Source: Paenibacillus methanolicus
Lineage (GTDB): Bacteria > Bacillota > Bacilli > Paenibacillales > Paenibacillaceae
Assembly: GCF_008124765.1 (NCBI RefSeq)
Contig: NZ_VNHS01000004.1
Span: forward strand, 124,001 to 188,000
Direction of reading: 5' to 3'
Length of the DNA stretch: 64,000 nt
Shown piece after piece: positions 60,034 through 64,000 of this stretch (its first letter is position 1; every line of letters starts with the position of its first letter). The translations under genes and the position numbers were made by a program. The notes beneath the pieces were generated by a model that saw only the letters and a list, made by a program, of their open reading frames with translations, searched no databases and was not told the origin of the DNA.

Positions 60034-61554
60034 GTGCCGGGCAGCGACAAGCAGCCGCCGATTCCGCTGGATGCTTCATTAGACGCCAACCTGATCGCGA
60101 TCCGCGCGGCCGTCAGCGGCAGCGCGGACATCATCATCCGCGAGTTCCGCGCCGGCGCATCGGCCTCGGCTAAGGCGGCGCTGATCTACGTGGAGGGGCT
60201 GTGCGACTCCGCGACCATCGAAGACCATATCTTGAGACCGCTGCTTCGCGCGGACGATCAGGCGGCCGACTTCGCGCGGGAACTTCCGCAGTACGCAAGA
60301 TCGCATATCCTGACGGTCGGCGAAATCAAGGAGGTCGGCGACCAAGCCGCCTTGTTCGAATCCTTCCTCTCGGGCGCGTCCGTGCTGCTGTTCGACGGAT
60401 TCGCGCAAGCGCTCGCCCTCGACACGCGGGGCTGGGAACAGCGCGGCATCGAGGAGCCGTCTACGCAGATGGTGCTGCGCGGACCGAAAGAAGGCTTCAC
60501 GGAGACGCTGAAGACGAACATCGGCCTGCTAAGGCGGAAAATCAAAACGACGCAGCTTCGATCCGAACGGATGACGATCGGGCGGCTATCCCGGACGGAT
60601 GTGGCGATTATGTACGTGGAAGGGACTGCAGATCCGTCCGTGCTCAGCGAGCTTCGCGTTCGATTGTCTCGCATCGACATCGATACGATTCTCGAGTCCG
60701 GTAACATCGAGGAGTTCATTCAAGACGACCGGATGACCTATTTCCCGACCGTCTTTAATACGGAGCGGCCGGATGTCGCGGCGGCGGGGCTAGCGGAAGG
60801 CCGGGTGGCCATTCTGGTGGACGGGACGCCTTTCGTGCTGCTTGTGCCCGCCTTGCTCACGCAGTTCCTGCAATCGCCGGACGACTATTACCAACGGGCG
60901 GACATTGCCTCGATCTTGCGGCTGCTGCGGCTTACCGCGTTCTTCATCGCGTTGCTGGCGCCGTCGGTCTTTATCGCGATTACTTCCTTTCATCAAGAAA
61001 TGCTGCCGAGCACGCTGCTCATCAGCATCGCGGCCTCCCGGACCGGCGTGCCATTCCCGGTCTTCGTCGAAGCGATGGTAATGGAGATGACCTTTGAGCT
61101 GCTGCGCGAAGCGGGGCTGCGGATGCCGAAAGCCGTCGGCCAGGCGATCTCGATCGTCGGCGCGCTCGTGCTCGGGGAAGCCGCGGTTCAGGCGGGGCTC
61201 GTATCGCCGGGCATGGTCATCGTCGTCTCGCTGACCGCGATCACGACATTCGCGATCCCCTACACGAGTTTGGCGACCCCGATCCGCATTTTGCGGTTTT
61301 TAATGATGGGACTTGCGGCGATGTTTGGGTTGTACGGCATTTTCATCGGCGTTACGTATCTGATTATTCATTTGAATACGCTCAGCTCATTCGGGGTGCC
61401 TTACCTAAAGCCTTACGCGCCGTTCGTCCTGAATGACCAGAAGGACGGGGTCATCCTGCGGGTGCCGATATGGAAGATGGTGCTTCGGCCCTTCTCCATC
61501 CCCGTGCGTAACCGGACCCGCCAGCGATCGCCGCAATCGCAAGGAGAGGAGTGA
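60034..61554 (+). CDS. Spore germinant receptor A subunit (GerA/GerKA family)
   Basis: A 506-residue inner spore-membrane protein. A hydrophilic N-terminal domain of about 290 residues (FTETLKTNIGLLRRKIKTTQ, then GNIEEFIQDDRMTYFPTVF) is followed by five or six membrane helices from about 300 (LLRLTAFFIALLAPSVFIAI; FPVFVEAMVMEMTFELLREA). These motifs are diagnostic. The GTG at 60034 is selected because AGGAAGGGGGGA stands 5-8 nt before it; the ATG at 59998 has no good site. First gene of the operon; the C subunit follows 6 nt later. Expression in the forespore (SigG) is expected from the family. Confidence 0.95.
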   Translation: MPGSDKQPPIPLDASLDANLIAIRAAVSGSADIIIREFRAGASASAKAALIYVEGLCDSATIEDHILRPLLRADDQAADFARELPQYARSHILTVGEIKEVGDQAALFESFLSGASVLLFDGFAQALALDTRGWEQRGIEEPSTQMVLRGPKEGFTETLKTNIGLLRRKIKTTQLRSERMTIGRLSRTDVAIMYVEGTADPSVLSELRVRLSRIDIDTILESGNIEEFIQDDRMTYFPTVFNTERPDVAAAGLAEGRVAILVDGTPFVLLVPALLTQFLQSPDDYYQRADIASILRLLRLTAFFIALLAPSVFIAITSFHQEMLPSTLLISIAASRTGVPFPVFVEAMVMEMTFELLREAGLRMPKAVGQAISIVGALVLGEAAVQAGLVSPGMVIVVSLTAITTFAIPYTSLATPIRILRFLMMGLAAMFGLYGIFIGVTYLIIHLNTLSSFGVPYLKPYAPFVLNDQKDGVILRVPIWKMVLRPFSIPVRNRTRQRSPQSQGEE

Positions 61555-61560
61555 ACCGGC

Positions 61561-62763
61561 ATGAGGCGAATCGCTGTAAGGTTGGCCGCCGTTGTCATCG
61601 CGTGCGCGCTGCTGGCCGGCTGCTGGGACCGACACGAGTTGAATGATCTCGGGATCGTCTCGGCAATCGGCTTCGATAAGAAAGGCGACAAAATTCAGGT
61701 CACAGTACAAATTCTCGATCCCAGCGAATTGGCGGGGAGCGCTGGCAAAGCCAGCGGGTCGGCAGCAGTTGTTGCCTATGAAGAGATCGGCGTATCGGTG
61801 GATGACGCGATAGGACGTCTAACCGTGAAGGCGCCGTATCCGCTCTACCTGTCACATACGCGTATGGTCATTATCGGGGAAGAGATGGCCCGGAAAGACG
61901 GTGTCGGTAAAGTAATGGACTATTTGTCGCGGGAGCGGCAGATGCGGACCGACTTCTTCATTATCTTGGCGAAGAAGGCGAAGGCGAGCGAGGTGCTTGG
62001 CATCTTTACGCCCATTACGAAGATTCCCGGGAACAAAATGTATACCTCGCTCGAAACGAGCGCCAAGGAATGGGCGCCGGTAAAAGGCGTGCATTTGGTC
62101 GAACTGATCAACGATCTGGTGACGCCGGGCAAACAGCTAGCCTTGACCGGCATCCGAATCGAAGGGGACCGGAAGAAGGGGTCGACGCCGACGAACATCG
62201 CGAACATCCGCCCCGCCGCCAAGCTGATGTATATCGGACTGGGTGTGTTTCGCGGCGACAAGCTGGTCGGTTGGCTGAACGAGGAAGAGAGCAAGGGGTA
62301 TAAGTATATTCAAGGCGAGGTGGTGCGTTCGGTCGGCTTCGTTGAATGCGGGCCGAACGAGTATACGGTGTTCAAAATTATCCGGGCCGAGACCAAACGT
62401 GCTCTGCGCATGAAAGACGACAAGCCGTTCGTCACGATCCATCTCCGCATTGAGGCGGACGTAAACGAGCAAACGTGCGATCTTGACCTGAGTAAGCCGG
62501 AGACGATCGATAAGCTGCAGAAAATGGCCGAGAAGAAGACGGTAGACATCTTGACGAGCACCGTGCGCAAAGCCCAAGAGATACGCTCCGACTTCGTCGG
62601 GTTCGGCAATCTGGTTGAACGCAAAGCCCCGCGGTACTGGAGGAAGCATGAGTCGCAATGGGCGGATATCTTCCCTGAACTTGAATTCGAGGTGAAAGTC
62701 TCGTTCAACATCCGGCGCGTGGGCACGAAGATACGGTCATTTCTGCAGGAGAAGGAGGAATAA
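61561..62763 (+). CDS. Spore germinant receptor C subunit, Ger(x)C lipoprotein
   Basis: A 400-residue lipoprotein of the germinant receptor. The signal peptide ends in LLAGC with lipidated Cys21 followed by WDRHELNDLGIVSAIGFDK, the diagnostic Ger(x)C opening. The body has SRERQMRTDFFIILAKKAKA and the late EIRSDFVGFGNLVERKAPRY, both typical. The ATG follows AAGGAGAGGAGTGAACCGGC. It is anchored on the outer face of the inner spore membrane and is needed for receptor function. Confidence 0.95.
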   Translation: MRRIAVRLAAVVIACALLAGCWDRHELNDLGIVSAIGFDKKGDKIQVTVQILDPSELAGSAGKASGSAAVVAYEEIGVSVDDAIGRLTVKAPYPLYLSHTRMVIIGEEMARKDGVGKVMDYLSRERQMRTDFFIILAKKAKASEVLGIFTPITKIPGNKMYTSLETSAKEWAPVKGVHLVELINDLVTPGKQLALTGIRIEGDRKKGSTPTNIANIRPAAKLMYIGLGVFRGDKLVGWLNEEESKGYKYIQGEVVRSVGFVECGPNEYTVFKIIRAETKRALRMKDDKPFVTIHLRIEADVNEQTCDLDLSKPETIDKLQKMAEKKTVDILTSTVRKAQEIRSDFVGFGNLVERKAPRYWRKHESQWADIFPELEFEVKVSFNIRRVGTKIRSFLQEKEE

Positions 62764-62766
62764 GGC

Positions 62767-63000
62767 ATGTGGGGAATCGTGGCGACGATGGCGGCCGGGC
62801 TCGTATTCGCCGGCTTCGAGCTGCCGAGGCTGAAGCGGGCGCAGCTGCATAAGGAACGGCTCGTGTTTCTGGCGGCGCTCGGACTGGCCGTGACGCTGAA
62901 CGTGCTCCATGCGTTGCGGATTCCGCTGCCGAGTCCCTTTAAGCTGATTGAGGCGATCTACGGACCGATAGGCAAGGCGTTCTTTGCGGTATTCAAATAA
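62767..63000 (+). CDS. Small two-helix protein in germinant receptor operon (D-subunit-like)
   Basis: A 77-residue protein with two hydrophobic helices (WGIVATMAAGLVFAGFEL; VFLAALGLAVTLNVLHAL) linked by the basic loop PRLKRAQLHKERL. Its position between C and B genes and its size match the D proteins known in some Bacillus germinant receptor operons, which modulate receptor activity. Sequence similarity is low in this class, so the assignment rests on size, topology and place. AGGAGGAA lies just before the ATG, overlapping the C-subunit stop region. Confidence 0.78.
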   Translation: MWGIVATMAAGLVFAGFELPRLKRAQLHKERLVFLAALGLAVTLNVLHALRIPLPSPFKLIEAIYGPIGKAFFAVFK

Positions 63001-63018
63001 GGTGAGGGGAGAATGGGG

Positions 63019-64000
63019 ATGCTGGAGCGCGGCCAAATAAACCAAATCCAATTGTTTGCGCTCGTCATGCTGTTTACGCTGGGCGATACGCTGCTCGTCG
63101 TACCGGGTTACACGGCGATGATCGCGGGGCGCGACGGCTGGCTTTCCGGCATGCTATCCGTCTCGATGGGGATGGGCGTACTGCTGCTGTATGCGGCGCT
63201 GCAGCGGCGTAATCCGGCACGGACGCTCGTGCAAATCTGCCAGTCGCGGCTTGGCCGATGGGCCGGGAGCATAGCGGCGAGCATCTATGTGTTCGGCTTT
63301 CTGCTCCTCTTGTCGGCCAGCATGGTGCGGGTACTGACGGATTTTATGTCCACGCAGATTATGCCCAATACGCCGGTACAGGTGATCGCGCTGCTCTTTC
63401 TGGTGCTGGTCGTGCGAGCCGCGCGGGGCGGCATCGAGACGATCGCGCGCACGGCGGAGATATCGGCGCCGTGGGTGATGTTGCTGCTCGGCCTGCTGGT
63501 TATGTTCGTCATTCCCGAGAGTCATATCGATCGGATCCAGCCGTTCTTGTATAACGGGGTGAAGCCGGTGATCGCGGGCTCGCTCACGTTCCTCGCTTAC
63601 GGTTTCATCGAGACGGGCTCGTTCCTTATGATCTTCCCTTTCGTTCGGGGGGGCGAACGGGGCCTTCGAAAGCCGCTGCTGCTCGGCGGCGCGGCTGGCG
63701 GAACGCTGTTGGTAGCCATCATTTTCTTCTGCCTGACCGTCTTCGGTCCGGGGATTACGGCAAGCAGTACGTATCCCAGCTATATGCTGGCCAAAAAGAT
63801 AGAGATCGGCGAGTTTCTCCAGCGGATCGAGGCGATTATGGCCATCGCGTGGCTGTTTACGATTTTTTTTAAGCTCACGCTCTCCTTCTACGGCATATGT
63901 TTGGGCGCCGCCCAAATGTTCAAGCTGAGCGACTACAAGTTATTTACCTTCCCGCTTGCACTGCTCCTCCTCGTCATGAGCGATCTGCTCGCCCCGAACA
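63019..64000 (+). CDS. Spore germinant receptor B subunit (GerB-type permease), cut by window end
   Basis: An open frame of at least 327 codons runs to the window edge without a stop. It starts MLERGQINQIQLFALVML and has about nine hydrophobic helices in the part present, including FTLGDTLLVVPGYTAMIAGR, LTFLAYGFIETGSFLMIFPF and IMAIAWLFTIFFKLTLSFYG. This is the APC-superfamily spore germination permease that carries the nutrient-binding role in the receptor. The ATG at 63019 is preferred to that at 63013 because GAGGGGAG ends 7 nt before it. About 35-45 residues are expected beyond the window. Confidence 0.93.
   Translation, partial: MLERGQINQIQLFALVMLFTLGDTLLVVPGYTAMIAGRDGWLSGMLSVSMGMGVLLLYAALQRRNPARTLVQICQSRLGRWAGSIAASIYVFGFLLLLSASMVRVLTDFMSTQIMPNTPVQVIALLFLVLVVRAARGGIETIARTAEISAPWVMLLLGLLVMFVIPESHIDRIQPFLYNGVKPVIAGSLTFLAYGFIETGSFLMIFPFVRGGERGLRKPLLLGGAAGGTLLVAIIFFCLTVFGPGITASSTYPSYMLAKKIEIGEFLQRIEAIMAIAWLFTIFFKLTLSFYGICLGAAQMFKLSDYKLFTFPLALLLLVMSDLLAPN

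Noticed and set aside
63154-63915. 253-codon frame on the minus strand near the window end
   Set aside because: It is antisense to the germinant receptor B subunit, which has clear membrane helices and a good start. The minus translation is His/Arg/Gln-rich without a family.

Overview
The window reads as chromosome of a high-GC, endospore-forming member of the Paenibacillaceae (Paenibacillus/Cohnella type). Grounds: strong AGGAGG-type ribosome binding sites, frequent TTG and GTG starts, SigA-like and one SigD-like promoter, intrinsic terminators, a GerA-type germinant receptor operon, a large SLH-domain surface protein, a YesMN-type two-component pair beside a sugar ABC importer lacking its own ATPase, and Ytr-type and PucR-type regulators. 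No rRNA, tRNA, CRISPR array, intact insertion sequence or prophage was seen.

Layout. 1-8.5 kb: 3' part of a type II NADH dehydrogenase, an HxlR regulator, a winged-helix regulator with an MFS exporter, a small membrane protein and a heterodimeric ABC exporter whose two subunits carry complementary degenerate ATP sites. 8.5-16.8 kb: a beta-propeller phytase behind a Pho-box-like promoter, a cyclic-nucleotide-binding/SLC13 transporter fusion, a nucleoside hydrolase and a 7TM-PAS-GGDEF diguanylate cyclase. 16.9-20.9 kb: three overlapping membrane-protein genes and a Ytr-like GntR/ABC operon with a clear operator-promoter overlap. 21-30.2 kb: a UvrD-like helicase with a fresh 69-bp internal duplication, CutC, a free-standing NRPS with a truncated condensation domain followed by A-T-R domains, and a chemoreceptor with a SigD-like promoter.

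30.5-43.1 kb is a reductive pyrimidine catabolism region. It holds a CoA-acylating semialdehyde dehydrogenase, a class III aminotransferase, PucR (opposite strand), an M20-type amidohydrolase, PreT, PreA and dihydropyrimidinase. These fit uracil/thymine -> dihydropyrimidine -> N-carbamoyl-beta-amino acid -> beta-amino acid -> semialdehyde -> acyl-CoA. A decayed nitrilase-type beta-ureidopropionase (pydC) lies just upstream, so the M20 enzyme probably carries the ureidopropionase step. Two tandem arrays, both of 51-bp period and both with a 6-nt-loop inverted repeat in each unit but with different sequence, flank the PucR/M20/Pre/Pyd block. This is the least explained structure in the window.

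43.4-50.1 kb: sugar-binding lipoprotein, two permeases, YesM-like kinase and YesN-like regulator. 50.7-55.9 kb: DUF4912 protein, GH57-GT4 fusion and GH15-like protein, probably alpha-glucan metabolism, followed by a remnant of a short-chain dehydrogenase. 56.2-59.7 kb: SLH surface protein on the minus strand. 60-64 kb: germinant receptor operon in the order A, C, small D-like protein, B, with the last gene cut by the window edge.
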